Shown one piece after another: positions 1 through 12,451 of a stretch of 64,000 bases of DNA (its first letter is position 1; each line of letters begins with the position of its first letter). Position numbers and translations under genes: made by a program. This DNA comes from Fomitopsis serialis. Lineage: Eukaryota; Basidiomycota; Agaricomycetes; Polyporales; Fomitopsidaceae. The notes under the pieces were generated by a model. That model did no database searches. It was not told the DNA's origin and saw only the letters and a program-made list of their open reading frames with translations. The DNA is taken from contig NW_025955090.1 in assembly GCF_022376445.1 (NCBI RefSeq), positions 57,019-121,018 of the forward strand, given 5' to 3'.

Positions 1-1470
1 ACGTATCCAGTACGAAGACGAGCTCGCCCAAGAAGGCCACAATTACGACGCTTGGTTCGATACTCGCGTTGGAGGAGGGCGCATTCCGCGACGCGGGGAT
101 GAAGGTGCGACTCTAGAAGAATCGAGGCTGCCGTCGGCCGTGTCAGGGAGGTGTATGAACGTGCTGTAGCACATGTCCCGCCAGGGGGCAAAAACGACAT
201 TGGCGGCGGTATATATTCCTCTGGTTAAATTATGCGCTATTTGAAGAGATCGAAACAAAGGTATGCCTATCTCTTTGCCAATGAATGACAGACCTCTCAC
301 AAATATTCGAAGGACATGCACGCGCGCGACAGGTGTACACGACAGCAATACGAGTCGTGCCACACAAACAGTTTACTTTCGCTAAACTCTGGTTGATGTT
401 CGCAAACTTCGAGGTGCGTCAGCTGGACTTGCCCGCTGCCCGCAAGATCCTTGGTGCGGCAATCGGCATGTGTCCCAAGGAGGCGCTCTTCAAGGGCTAT
501 ATCCAGCTGGAGCTCGACGTAAGTGTTCGACTGCTACCCTGTCCATTCAGGGATACTGATGTGATCTCAGTTGCGCGAGTTCGACCGTGTCAGGACGCTG
601 TACGAGAAGTACATCGAGTTCGATCCAAGTAACTCATCAGCTTGGGTGAAATACGCTGAACTCGAGTCTCAGCTCGAAGACTTTTCGCGCACACGCGCTA
701 TCTTCGAGCTCGGCGTCACACAACAGCCGCTTGCCATGCCAGAAGTGCTCTGGAAGGCGTATATTGACTTCGAGGTCGAAGAGGGCAATCGGGAGGGCGC
801 GCGCGCGCTGTACGAACGACTCGTCGCCATCAGTGGACATTGGAAGGTATGGATCGCATACGCGGAGTTCGAGGCCGCGCCCATACCTGTCGCGCGGGAA
901 CTCCGGGAGGAGCGGGAAGAGGAAGAAGAGGAGGAAGAAACAGAGATGGCCCCTGGTGACGTCGAGCGTGCGAGGCGCGTGTTCGAGAGGGGTTATGCGG
1001 ACTTGAGGAAGCAGGGTCTGAAGGACGAGCGCGCTGCGCTCCTGGAGGTGTGGAAGACGTTCGAGGAGAAGAACGGGACGCCAGAAGACGTCCAGCAGGT
1101 TCAGTCCAAGATCCCCATCGTCAGTGCGCGCCGTGTCAAGGCCAACGATGGTCAGGAAGGTACGACGTGCGATTTATTGTTCATGGTACTGGCTCCTGAT
1201 AGAGTGTGCAGAACTGGTCTGGGATATGGTGTTCCCAGACGACGAGAGGGAATCAAACCCCACATCCTTCCAATTCCTGCAGATGGCTCATCAATGGAAG
1301 AAGAAGCAAGCAGAAAAGGCGAAGACCAGCCAACCCGAGGGAGCATTACAGAGCCCTGGTGCTCCTTCGGCGCCGTCTTTCACGCGGGCAAGCGCCGCTA
1401 CCACGCAAGAGCAAGACACGGACATGCGGGATGCGTCCAGTGACGTTGCAAGCTCGCACGGTGGTGATTA
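1..1470 (+). CDS. CLF1: Pre-mRNA-splicing factor CLF1/crooked-neck, 3' part
   Basis: This is the C-terminal half of the HAT-repeat (TPR-like) splicing scaffold CLF1/CRNKL1, a component of the Prp19-associated (NineTeen) spliceosome complex in the nucleus. The reading starts inside the gene with a YDAWFD motif and continues through HAT motifs such as [38 protein letters not shown] and [12 protein letters not shown] Glu-rich stretch follows, then [21 protein letters not shown], and the stop is at about 1470. Introns are visible at 519-570 and 1160-1202, and one lies near 256-309. The first ~310 nt need several single-base corrections to stay in frame (near 52, 100, 195 and 312), so the 5' end is either miscalled or damaged. 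Downstream of the second intron the frame is clean. The family assignment is strong. The missing N-terminus lies outside the window. Confidence 0.93.
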
Positions 1471-1713
1471 GCATTCCACGAAAGGGGATTGGGGGTTGCT
1501 TATGGTGGTCATTCGGCTTTGTACCAGTATGCATTGAGTGCGTGCTTCAGTGTAACTTCGTGCTCAACAAATCTTGCGACCAGCATGGCTTATACAGTGT
1601 AAAGCGTAAGGATACATTCCGTAACAGTTCCGAGTATACAACAGCAATGGTGTCCGCTAACACACCGACGTACATATCGACTTGGGACAGCAATGTCCTT
1701 GTTATGGCTACAT

Positions 1714-3173
1714 TATGACGCCTTTACGGCCGCCGCCCCTCCCCCTCTCCCCGCTCGCTCAAGACTTCCATCCACGAGTTCGTGTGCAGGCCGGTACCGA
1801 CACCGGCAGACGCCGTCATCCACAAGACAATGCAGACCCGGCACCCCGCTCACGACCTCCAGCCGCCCGCGTCGGCAAGGCGTCGATGCCCCGGCCATTG
1901 ATCGCTGTAGACGTGATGCTGCTGTGGGCGAAATCCCTCCCGGCATTGTGATAGCATGCATTCTGGGGTCTCCCTGGATCATCTCGAGCACGTCCGGGAG
2001 CGGATCACACCCGGTCCCGTCCGCGATGCATTGCTTCAATGGGTCGGTCGGATGACCTCGAAGCGGCGGGTAGCGTATCGACACGTCTGAAGAGCAGCAG
2101 CCCGCAGGAGTGGCGGATGCATGGGGTGGGTGTTATCGGGTCGCTCGGTGCGGGAGACGAGATACTCGTGGGCCTTGGAAGGGTGTACAGAGCACTGCCG
2201 CACACGGGCTGATGAGCAGCGCGGGTTGCGAAGGTGTTGTAGTCGAGCCGAGGGAGGTGTACCTGCGAGGAGACTTCATGTACTCGTCTGGAGTCCGGAA
2301 GAGGTGATAGACGTACCCTTCGTCGTACAGACTGCAATACGGCACCTTGAACCATCGCAGATAGTCCCACACTGCACCGTAGGACCAGTTGATGATGGGT
2401 TCACGCGCTCGAAAGCGGCCACCCAGGATCAGTCGGGTTGCGGAACGTCAGCGTGGCTAGATTGTGTCAGTGGTCGGACTCTGAGACGTCTCTGAGTGAC
2501 GAGCCGGCTATCGCGCTCATGCACAGAGCTGCGGATCGTGCTCACCTCCATGGGGGTCCGACCTCCTCGTCCCAATCAATATCGCCCGATGTGTGGGAAC
2601 TCGTCTCTGTACGCCTCCAACGCACGCTTCATCCCTTCCCCTCCCTTCGCCTTCAGCTTCGCGCCCGTCCCAGAGATGACACCGTTTGTCGCTCCGGGCG
2701 TCGCAGGCCCAGCGACAGTCTCGACCGGAAGCTCCGGCTCGTCAATCGGGCACTGGAAAGGTCGAGGTTGTACTGCCGTGCGGTTTCGTGGATGAAAGCT
2801 TCGAGCTGCGGGAAGGGCGAGGGCACCGGGATGCAGACAGCAGGGATCGGTCGGGATGCCAGGCTGCCTCGTCGGCCGAGGGACGCTACGAGGAGATGGA
2901 GAAGGACTGTACCTAGATACCACACTCAGCCTCTGCTCAACGCTGTACATTGATCGAAGAGGACGTACAGTCCTTCCCGCCGTTGAAGCTGAGGATACAT
3001 GGTCCGGACTGGCCCTGCGTCAGATAGGATGAACTCCTCTGTCCACAGAAGCTCACCCAAATGAATCGAGCGCATCGTCTATGCAGCGAGGCCTCTGTGA
3101 CAAGCTGCGAGAGCGAGTCCGACTGAGCCGCAAGGGCGTACACCTCTTTTGAAATCTGCCCGAAGTCGACCAT
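1714..3173 (-). CDS. FAD1: FAD synthase (FMN adenylyltransferase, PAPS-reductase fold)
   Basis: The enzyme transfers AMP from ATP to FMN to make FAD and is cytosolic in fungi. The start at 3173 gives an N-terminus MVDFGQISKEVY. The PP-loop SFNGGKDCT follows and is split by an intron with donor GTACGT. Next come VLLHLLVASL, IPAVCIPVPSPFPQLEAF, KGGEGMKRALEAY, the ILIGTRRSDPHG motif, PTDPGWP, INWSYGAVWDYLR, VPYCSLYDEG and YTSLGST, and finally ELVDGSLERAGR near the stop. This is the complete domain order of the family. Several one-base losses in C or G runs break the frame, for example near 2583, at PTDPGWP and around YTSLGST. Between YTSLGST (~2250) and ELVDGSLERAGR (~1740) there are ~450 nt I cannot match to the family; they may be introns or an insertion. 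It converges with CLF1. Confidence 0.85.
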
Positions 3174-3613
3174 GTTCGTCTCTCCAGCTTCGAAATCAAC
3201 ACAGCGATGCCGCAGTCGATTACGGCTGGCACAGAAAGGCGTCGAGTATTCGTAGCCCCAAGTAGAGGAGAGCTGGAGGAGAGAACAAGGAGAGAGTGCG
3301 TAAGTTCTGCGCCGAGCCGTAACGCCGAACCGTGATCAATCTCCGTTTACGATTAGATCTCCCCACAACGTACATTCACCGCTCGAGCAAATTCTCACAG
3401 AGGAGTCAAATGTAGACTGAGAGCTCGATGTGACATGCATACGTCATACGGAACTCGTGGAGGAAGATGTGGCCTGAGTAGAACCGGTATGCGTGAGATT
3501 CGCGTGAAGATTACTTTCGCTTTACGATATCGACAACGAGGAACGAGGATGAAGAATGGTTGGGATAATCACCGCAAGGAGAGCACGAGGACACGGGAAC
3601 AAAACGCGATACA

Positions 3614-4544
3614 TCAGTGGGAGAGCAAGGTCCTTCCCTCTTCCTCCTTCTCAAGCTCTGTCTTCGCCACGGTCGGCGGCGACCCTAGATCCGCCCCGAC
3701 CGCACCATCGCCGGCCAGCCCTTCCTCTTGCGAACCCGCAGACTTCCCGAACGGGTGTGAGTCTGCATCCAATTCGTCATGAAATCGTCCTTCCCCTGTT
3801 TTCAATCTTGTCCGAGTGGGTAGGGATTCGGCAGAGTGGAATCGCGAAGGCAGCAGCTGCGTCCTGCTCTGGTGTGCCCACTCCTTGATCCCGGCGCGCG
3901 GACCAGCATCGTACGTGAGCAGGGCAAGGCGGACGAAAAGGTAGATGCCGATAATCGACGCCGTCAGCAATATTGAGACACCGACGAGCAGGAATAGCGT
4001 CCCCAGGAGTAGAGTGCCTGGGATATCATCAGCGTCAAGCTTCACATGGGATCACGAATGCGTACCGAATATTGCCACAACCGCAGTGGCCGCCACAAGT
4101 GCTGCGGCGAGAGCTGTGCATATGAAGGAGGTGAATATGAAGAAGGAGAAGCCGCTGTCGACATGAGAACAGTAGTATTTGAGTATCACAAGGCAACCTG
4201 AAGGCTAGAGTGAGAGCGCACATGAAGGATAGTGCTGGTAGCAAGCTCAGAGCAGTCAAAATGGCCAAATATGTCTTCAAGCAGGTGAGCTTCACAGCAA
4301 CATTGAATGATATGGGACACTCACAGAGCGTATCGGATGCTGGCGAAACGCATCAAGCGCGTATTGGATCAAAGGACGCGTAAAATTATTCTCAAGCCTG
4401 CAAATGATATCCATGGTGAACGCTGCGGACGTACTCCCGAAAACATGGTTACCTCTGCATCAGCTCCCGGACTGTAGTGGCGCTCTTGTCGAAGTAGGAC
4501 GTCAGATCATCCTGGTCTGGGGGTGGGGTGAACACTGAGTCCAT
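3614..4544 (-). CDS. Promethin/LDAF1-like four-pass membrane protein (tentative)
   Basis: The spliced reading starts MDSVFTPPPDQDDLTSYFDKSATTV, followed by an amphipathic segment (LMQRLENNFTRPLIQYALDAF). Three to four hydrophobic stretches come next: LAILTALSLLPALSF, FFIFTSFICTALAAALVAAT, and LLLGTLFLLVGVSILLTASI with GIYLFVRLALL. The hydrophilic tail is Glu-rich and ends at 3614. Introns lie at about 4398-4453 and 4290-4324, with further ones near 4200 and 4030. A short helix followed by clustered hydrophobic hairpins resembles promethin, a seipin partner at lipid droplets. That assignment rests on layout and general resemblance, not on a diagnostic motif. The start was chosen because it is the only in-frame ATG that precedes the conserved-looking N-terminal helix. 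Confidence 0.5.
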
Positions 4545-5561
4545 GTCTTGTATGCGCTATGCTAAAATGTCAATCTGTTGCGTGGCTACTTGCTAGTAGC
4601 TCGAATATGCAGACCGGTTTGTGATAGAACTTGATATGGGCGTGCTGGACACTCGTCGCCAATGCAGAATAGTTTATAAGGGATTCGGTGAGTTCCAACT
4701 TCTAGGAACGCTGGCGCCAGAGCCTGAAGCTTATAGTACGACCTATGAAAGAAGTTCAACATACTTCAGCCATCGTAAGCACTAGCAAAGCACTACTTAC
4801 GAATTTGAAGCGAATGACGAGGAGAGTAGCAAGAATGCCTAACCTTAAATTGAATATTCTGAACAGCTCAGAGTTTGTGTTGAATAAGTGTTGGAGGAGC
4901 GCTGCGCTGAGCAGCTTGTAATCCTCCTCCTCAGGTCAGCGGCCGCCGTCACTTGTGCCACAGGCGCGTCACGATCCTCCCTTGCCTAAATAAGAAATGC
5001 ATCGCGAGCACGTGATCACCACGCGTAGAAGTACTAGACGCGCGCCACCGCCGACATGTTGAACTTGACTTGAACTTGAACCGCGACCTCCTCAAGGCCT
5101 CGATTCTTACCCTACACATAGAACGCCCGTTGATCAATAGCTCTGCTGTGTTGGAAGTATGGAAGCTTAGTAAGTATTGTACATCCTTTTGTATATCTTT
5201 CGTTTCGGTTGCCACGCCGTGTCTCGAAGCCGTCGCGGTATGGTGGTTGAAAGTAGAGTGTTGCGAGACGCCAATAAAGTGTCGCAGATGGTATGTAGCA
5301 GGAGTAACTTGTGACGATGTGTGGAGGACGTGGACAGGATGACGCTTGCCAGCTCGACGCAGACGCGACATACTCAACTTGCGGTCAGGGGTGGGCCTCT
5401 GATGATGTGTGGTGGCACTAATGACACAGAGTTCCCATCGTGGCAGATGCGAGAGAAGAGCTGCACTGTGCTCGTTGATGATAGCACTCTATCTCTATTC
5501 CAACTCAAATCTGGTGCGAGACAAAGACTGATTCATACGCCACCGCAGCCGTCGAAGGCTA
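4545..5561. other. Intergenic, probable divergent promoter region
   Basis: There is no convincing coding sequence between the promethin-like gene (-) and the SNF2 gene (+). The stretch near 5007-5025 holds a CACGTG box and an ACGCGT hexamer 15 nt apart. A short TTGAACTTGA-type repeat sits at about 5057-5080. The open frames here lack plausible protein composition. Confidence 0.4.
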
Positions 5562-8500
5562 ATGGAACAAGCCACGCAGGACGGGTCAATATATCCCGAT
5601 GTCACAAGGTCGCGCGAGGGAGGAAAACCCTCATTTGCGGCGGCTCCATGCGAAAGCCGACAACGTGATAGTGAGATAGTCGCTAGCGAACCTCAGAATG
5701 TTGCTTACATGCAGTTATAGAGCATCGAGTCGGATAGTGGCGAAGATGTGGCGCCCGCCAAGGAGATCCGAGGACGCCTCCAGAAGTTATCGAGCTTTCT
5801 GATTCAGAGGACGAGCTCCAGGAAAGTGTACGTTGGCGAGGCACCCTTATGATATGGCCTTCTCATGATATTGCAGTTCGGAGCCACTTCGTGCGCAACC
5901 GATGAACACGGCGAAGGCGCAGCAACAGCAGTTCCTCCCGCAAAGCCTCCGCTCAAGTCGCGTACCTGTCCATATCCCGAGCAATCGAGACATTCCACGG
6001 GCGGTGCATGTCAACACGGCGAGGTATTCGACATGCAAGTGGCAGACAACTTGTACGATGTACCAATGACTGCTGCCGATACCGAGAAGGCGATCCAGGA
6101 TCTCGTGTCCGGCGCGTTCGGTGAGACGGAGGTCGATGCTTCGGTCGAAGACCTCAAGGTCCCAGGGCTGGACCCAAAGTTTACGTTGCTGCTGCACCAA
6201 GTCGCGGGCAGGAAATGGATGGCGGACCGTGAGACCGGCAAGGCGAACGGCGGTATTCTCGCGGACGACATGGGGTGAGTGCTGATATTCTCTGCTATTA
6301 TAGCTTTCCTGAGTGGTGTTGTTGCAGGCTGGGGAAGACCATACAGACTATCGTTCGCATTGTCGAGGGACGGGCGAAGAAGCAAGATCAGAAGGAGGCT
6401 GGTCACCGGCGACTTTGTAGGCATATAGTTCACTGACACCTAAAGCTGGTAACTGATAGGATGGTGTTTGTGGCAGGGTCGTCTGTCCGGTGGCGGTGGT
6501 GTCACAGTGGGCAAGTGAGGTTAAACGGATGGCGCCCGGCTTGATCGTCGTCGAGCACCACGGACCGAAACGCACAAGTGGTGAGTATTTTCGCGGAGTA
6601 GGTGTACTTTCGGCTGATAAGCACCAGACCCGAAGCAGCTAGAACGTGCCACGTAGTAGTACATCGTACACAACCGTCACCTCCGAGTATGGGAATACTC
6701 TGGTGCGAGCGCTAGCAAGGGCCCCAAGAAGAAACAGTCGCACAGGCGTCGAGTGACTCGGACTCGGACAGCAGCAGCGTAGGTAGCTCGCTGCGTACGA
6801 AGAAAGCACGAGGAAACACTTCGAACGCAAAGAAGGATGCACTGTTCCGTGTGCAGTGGTGGCGTGCCGTGCTCGGTGAGTATCGGCCACTTCCATTGTT
6901 GACGAAGTCTAATTCTGGCTCGTGCGTCAGATGAGGCCCACAAATAAAGAATCGTAACACGAAGGCGGCGACGGCCTGCTGTGCGCTCGAGAGCAAGTAT
7001 CGCTGGTGCCTGACGGGTACACCGATGTGAGTGGTTGATCGACTGCATTGAGAGGTACTGATTCAAGACCTCGGTCCCGGATACATAGGCAAAACAGTGT
7101 GAAGAGCTGTATTCGCTGTTCAAGTTCCTGCGCATCAAGCCCTGAACGACTGGCCGACGTTCAACTCGCAGATCGCCAAGCCAGTAAAGGCGAACCGTAC
7201 TACACGGGCCATGAAGCGTCTGCATGTGAGTGATCTGACTGCCTTCACCGCTTACTCCGTCCGTGCGGTCACTCAGACGCTACTGCTGTCAGGTTGTGCT
7301 GAGCGCAGTGATGCTCAGACGGACCAAGACCACGATCGTGAATGGAAAACCGATATTGGAATTCCTGAGCGGGTGGTTGAGATCGTTGACTGCGAGTTTG
7401 ACGCTGTCGAACGAGCGTTCTACGACAAGGTCAATGAGCTGGTGCAGAACAGGCTTGAGAAGCTAGAGCGACAAGGCGGGCTGCCAGCAACTATACGTCC
7501 ATGCTCGTGTTGCTCCTTCGGTTGCGACAAGGTATGTGATATTACATGTTCGGCGCGTTTATGAGTATGAGATGCTGATTGATATCACGTAGCATGTAAC
7601 CACCCGTCCCTTGTATCGGAAGATTACAAAAGGACAGGGAGGCGGTTGAACCGAAGGGTAGCAAGAGTCAAGATGGCGACGACAAAGACGATGCGGATGA
7701 CCTGGCGGACCAACTCGAAGGAATGGGTCTTTCGGGCGTAAAGCGCTGCCAGCTGTGCCAGACTGAGTGAGCCCTGCGACATACACAATTGGAGAAGCTA
7801 GTGAAGCTGACTGTTACAGGTTGTGTCATCGAACACCGGGGAGGATGGAGCCTGCACTGACTGTGCAGTGTGGTGGCCAAGGCGAAGCGTAGAGTCGACC
7901 ACGATTTGCCGCCAGACTCGTCCAAGACTCGCCAAATTATGGACATCCTGCGAGAGATCGACGAGCGCTCCGATGGGAGGAGAGAACTATCATCTTTTCG
8001 CAGTTCACCTCAATGCTGGACATCATAGAGCCCTTCCTCAAGGCAGAGGGCATCGTATATGTGCGCTGTAAGTACCGCCCTCGGGAATCCGGCGAGCGTA
8101 AGTTGACAACGGTACCAGACGATGGTTCCATGAATAAGGCTCAGCGCGAGTACGCGCTTGAAGCGATCAAGAAGGAGGATGGCCGTACCCGAGTTATCCT
8201 GATCTCATTCAAGGCCGGATCGACTGGTGAGCTTTCATGTCCCCGTTCCGGCTACCCTGACTGACCGTGATATTGAGGTTTGAACTTGACGTGCTGCAAC
8301 AACGTGATCTTGGTAGATCTGTGGTGGAACCCGGCACTGGAGGTCAGCGCTTCAGCCTTGTCGTTTGTGTATGTTCAGCGAAGGCTAACGCAGGTTGTGC
8401 AGGACCAAGCGTTCGACCGAGCTCATCGCTTTGGTCAGAAGAGGATGTACGGATCCGGAAGCTGTGCGTTCCGACACTGTCGAGCAGCGAATCTTAGAAG

Positions 8501-8686
8501 TTTGTATCTTGCCTATCACTTTCGATTAGTAACTGACGGTCGTGCATTCAGCTACAAGACAAGAAGCGCGAGTTAGCCAAGGCGGCGCTGTCTGGAGACA
8601 AGATGAAGAACATGCGTCTCGGCGCGGACGAGCTAGCCGCGCTTTTCCGTCCGGGTGGGCACGACGAGGATTCCGACTCAGACTAG
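5562..8686 (+). CDS. SNF2-family DNA-dependent ATPase (Rad5/Rad16-like)
   Basis: This is a nuclear DNA translocase of the SNF2 superfamily, in the Rad5/Rad16/SPAC582.10c branch. In order the reading gives an acidic N-terminus ([11 protein letters not shown]), then [14 protein letters not shown], the Walker A region [67 protein letters not shown], and MLRRTKT. A zinc-ribbon-like pair follows (CQLC .. CTDC), then [37 protein letters not shown] and DRAHRFGQ, and an acidic end (HDEDSDSD) before the stop at 8684-8686. About ten short introns are visible. Frame breaks occur within the VVVTS and DEAH motifs, where a run is one base short (A-run at ~6942). There is no HIRAN domain and I saw no RING. 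The start at 5562 (MEQATQDG) is the best in-frame ATG but is uncertain. Confidence 0.85.
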
Positions 8687-9295
8687 GGATCCCCACCGGA
8701 CGGTCGTACTGAACGACTGTGCTTGTCGGCCTTGGCTTCTTTGTTTGCTGTCGTATTCGTCCTTGCGGATTTGACTTCTTGGTTCCGTATGCTGCTAAGT
8801 TAGGATAGACTAGGATTAGGATCATACGGTGATACTCGTGCCGTGCACTTGAACTACGGACCTATTCGATCATCATTGATCCATCATGCCGCTCAAGACT
8901 GCACTCTTCTCTGCCGTTGACATCCGCAAGATGGTGTACCGCAAGTGTACATCGCAGGCGCCGATAGTGTGTGAGGATACTGTACTGAGCTGCCGACTGG
9001 AACCTGGAAAGAGATGGGTAGACATGCCGCCGACAGGCTTCCCGCGTTGTCGACAATTGCATACTGAGGTGATTTTGCCGTCTATTGCATGAGGAAAAAG
9101 TAACACAGGAGGAACAGCTGACATCATCGACGAGGATTTCGCGTGCGGGAGTTCGAAGACCAAGAGAATAATACCGCTAGCTACAGGGTGCAATGTTCTG
9201 CATTCTTCGAATGGGTGTCAGTACAGGCCGCCCAGGCGGAGAAATGGAAATGATCGGGGGACGTGGAAACCCCGATATGGTAGCTGATGTGTGTT
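8687..9295. other. Intergenic between SNF2 gene and FunK1 cluster
   Basis: The sequence holds the T-rich 3' flank of the SNF2 gene and then nothing I can support as a gene. The overlapping short frames at 8870-9190 on both strands have no recognisable motif or splice pattern. Confidence 0.35.
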
Positions 9296-9365
9296 TGGAA
9301 CTCCGCCCGATCCACGAACGCGGTTGTGGCGTTGTCCCGCCGTCCTCTGTTCCTCCTCATTCTGA
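9296..9365 (+). repeat. Dispersed repeat R, copy 1 (partial)
   Basis: About 70 bp (GGAACTCCGCCCGATCCACG onward to CCTCCTCATTCT) is clearly similar to the core of the repeats at 12.7 kb, 15.05 kb and 52.5 kb (the last in reverse). It lies just 5' of FunK1 paralogue A. Confidence 0.75.
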
Positions 9366-9419
9366 ATTTCCACGGCTCTCAACAAGCCCATTACTTTGCA
9401 GGGCAGTCTCGAACATTAG

Positions 9420-12035
9420 CAATCCTGGAAGGGTGAGATCGCGGGAAACATCGTTTCTATCACGAACCCAGTCGATCAGTTTCTTGAACACTTCGTTCCG
9501 GGAGACAAACCTCTTAGATCTGTGGCAAGAGAGCACTTTGATATGCCATCAAACGCAACTCTTGAGAGTCAACTTTACGAACCGCTAGTGAGCACTGTCT
9601 GCAAACACGCGTGCGCCCCGGCTGACCGTTCTGCTAGCGCGAAGGGTTGATGTCTTTAGTGAGCCAGCTCTCTGAGGCGAAGAGACCTGTGTTCGTCAAT
9701 CACGATCATAATCGTATCAAGTTTCCGTACGAGTCAGCCGCGTCCGAGCACCACATCACCCTGCCAGATATCATTGCGTCATTCCCCGGCGAGACATCCA
9801 TCGCCGATTATTGGACGAACATCTCGTTCGTTGTCGAAGTCAAATTGACGAAAGGCGAAGACCCGATGAGTTCATGCACAGACGAGCACGAGAAGACGTT
9901 GGTCCAGCTGGCCAAGAGCGCGCGTAACCTTCTTGTGTCCCAAAGCAGTCTGTTCGTATTCGTCGTCGGTATTCACGGGACGCTGGCTCGAATCTTCCGC
10001 TTCGATCACGGTGGCGCCGTGTGCTCAAGGCCGTTAGACTATACAACGGTCGCGGCTGTCGTCTCTTCCACGACTTCCTCTGGTGCTTCACCCACTCAAA
10101 GCATTCGGCTGCCGCGTCGTCGGAGCTGACCCCACGTGCAGCTTATCGGTCCGGCGCAACGTGCGGTGGTTGTCAAAATACTGCGCGATGCAGGTCTGAA
10201 CCCGCAGACACGCGCGAGGCTGCCAAGGCGTACCGCTACAACACGGCCAGGGGATACGGGGGTCGGAAGATAAAGTACCTAGCGTACGAGCTGATCTTAT
10301 CAAGCCCCACTTGTTTTCGCGTGCGACGATGGTATGGGAAGCTATCGAGGTGGACACTGGCGATCGGGCGGTGGGCGGCCTGTCGTCGTCAAGCTTACGG
10401 TGACCCTCGACATCGCGTGAACAGGAACCATGCGAAAACGAGAGAAGCCATTCTCGCATATTTGGCACTGTGGCGTCCTCTGTCAAGATTCAGTCGACAA
10501 GGAGTTGGTGTAGGCGCTGCGCGATGCTATCGGTGGTACGCTGCTGCCTTCAGTTGATGAGTACGTGTGATGATTGCTGATGCATCGCTTCGCTGCAGAT
10601 CATTTTGGAGCAGGTGTAATGCACCGCGATTTAGCGAGGGCAACGCCATGATATCTCAAGAATCAAGCACAATCCACTGGCGATCTACGGACTCGACTGC
10701 GGACTGAACTGGAAGATGCTTCTCAAAAATTGGATTGGACAGTGAAATGGCCGATTGGGATGCATTCGTGCGAGACGAGTGCGCGAAAATGCGAGCGGCG
10801 CTCAAAGCGAAGTACAAGGCCAAGGTCCGTGGAAGACAGGCGCGCCAGAATGATGGCGACTCCAACAATTTCTCCTCCTCTTCCTCCACTCGGACGATGA
10901 TTCGGATGACTCTGAGGACGTTTCCTCAGCCATGCGGCTTCAGGAGGTAACGATTCGAGCTCGATTCGGATGGTTCGGACGACTCCTCCGATGAGGACTC
11001 TAGCGACGATGACTCGGACGACGACTCGAACCGAGGGAGACGCTCCAGGAGGGGACTCTCGCATGCGGTGATGACGAGGAAGACGAGCTCGAGCACGGTC
11101 CCAGTGGGTTGCACTTACAGATCAAAATGGAGCAAGACCGAATGTCAAGCTTTTCGCCGCGGAGGAGTTGAAGCTGCAGTGCAAACAACAGACGGTGTGT
11201 ATCGCATTCTGTTCCTCAGCGTCACTGGCAAATTGAACTGAGGTCGGTTCTCAAGGGGACGCTATACTTCGTGGCCGTGGAAATCATCGGCGGCGGCGTT
11301 ATCCACGAAGTTCGCCACGATCTGGAATCCTTTTACTGGCTTCTCGTCTGGGTCGTTCTCCGGCACTGCGACCACAATGATAACGAGGGTTCCCGAGCGT
11401 GCGACGCGCTTTTCGACGCCGAGAATGACTCTAGACGCGCGAGGCAGAAGCGCGGATGGCTGATAGAAGATTCTCCCATTGTCCACAATAACAAGCCCCT
11501 CAGCCAGTTGCTGGAGAGACTTCGTAAATTTTGCGCACGCAACGACTCGCAGCACAAACCCTTCAAGCCCTTCACATATAGGAGGGTTCTGCGTATTTTT
11601 GACGACACTCTTAGCAAGAAGTGGCCCTCGAAGGACAAGGCCATACCTTTCGTTGTCCACAAGCAGGATGAGGACATTACCCTTCCTGTGGGCTCAGCCC
11701 GCCATGTGAGCACCATCGAAAATAGCCAAATCCGATCGGACGCTCTTGAGCCCGTGGCTGTCCATCTGGCTGGACACAGCGGCCAATCGCGACGGACAGG
11801 CTCAGCCCGACCAACAAAGCGAGGGACGGTACAAGGGAGCGGGAATCACTCGCCAACGGCGAACGGTAGTCGTAGCCGCAAGCGGTCGCGCGAGCAGCGT
11901 GACGCATGGGAGGTGAATCCTTTACCTGCGCAGCCCAAGCGTACGAGGACCAACAGTGAGCGCCAACCTGAATCTATTTCAGGAGGGAGGAACCGATCCA
12001 CTGGAACACGAGCGGCTGCTGGAAAGCGGAGATGA
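9420..12035 (+). pseudogene. FunK1 fungal-type protein kinase, paralogue A (frame-broken, no chromodomain)
   Basis: This is a FunK1 kinase homologue. Recognisable pieces in order are VDQFLEHFVPGDKPL; an intron at about 9588-9639; HNRIKFPYESA .. PDIIASFPGETSIADYW; FVVEVKLTKGEDP; LVQLAKSARNLLVSQSSLFVFVVGI; RIFRFDHGGAV; and a damaged HRDL catalytic loop (~10623). A region rich in Asp and Ser then precedes GTLYFVAVEIIGG and HDLESFYWLLVWVVLRH. The C-terminus is basic (RKRSREQ .. PKRTRT). The frame changes at least five times between 10040 and 11200, more than in paralogues C and D, so decay is likely on top of any sequencing error. The activation segment is long (~10.7-11.25 kb) but holds an acidic Asp/Ser-rich linker and no chromodomain. 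The last 255 codons (11271-12035) are open. Confidence 0.75.
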
Positions 12036-12451
12036 AAGGGCTGGTATGTGTGGCACGTACCGGAGTTCACACCTCTCTGTAGCACTCATATACATCGGGA
12101 ATGGTTCTTTTGTACTGGAATTCTACTACCATCGCTCAGACCAACTGTTTGCCAACTGTACCAAATTTCTTACTCCTGCATTATTCGACATAGAGTACAT
12201 CGTTAGCCACCCTATGATAGTCTGTGGTTCATTGGCGTTCGCGCTTGAATCTCGGACCAAGCTTCGCGTAGCGACGTACCACTTACCAGATATGATATCG
12301 ATGACCGAGTAACATGGCCAATAGACAAGGTCTTGTGGCGGGACATGCAAGGGACCACGAGGGAGGAGGATACGATCACATACATTCAATGATTTTTGTC
12401 ACTATGCATCTAACAGGGAGCCTGCGCTCCTACCTGCAATTTTTCGAAGGA

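Noticed and set aside
4949..5377. 142-codon - strand frame upstream of the SNF2 gene
   Set aside because: No motif, Arg/His/Ser-rich, and it overlaps the probable divergent promoter.
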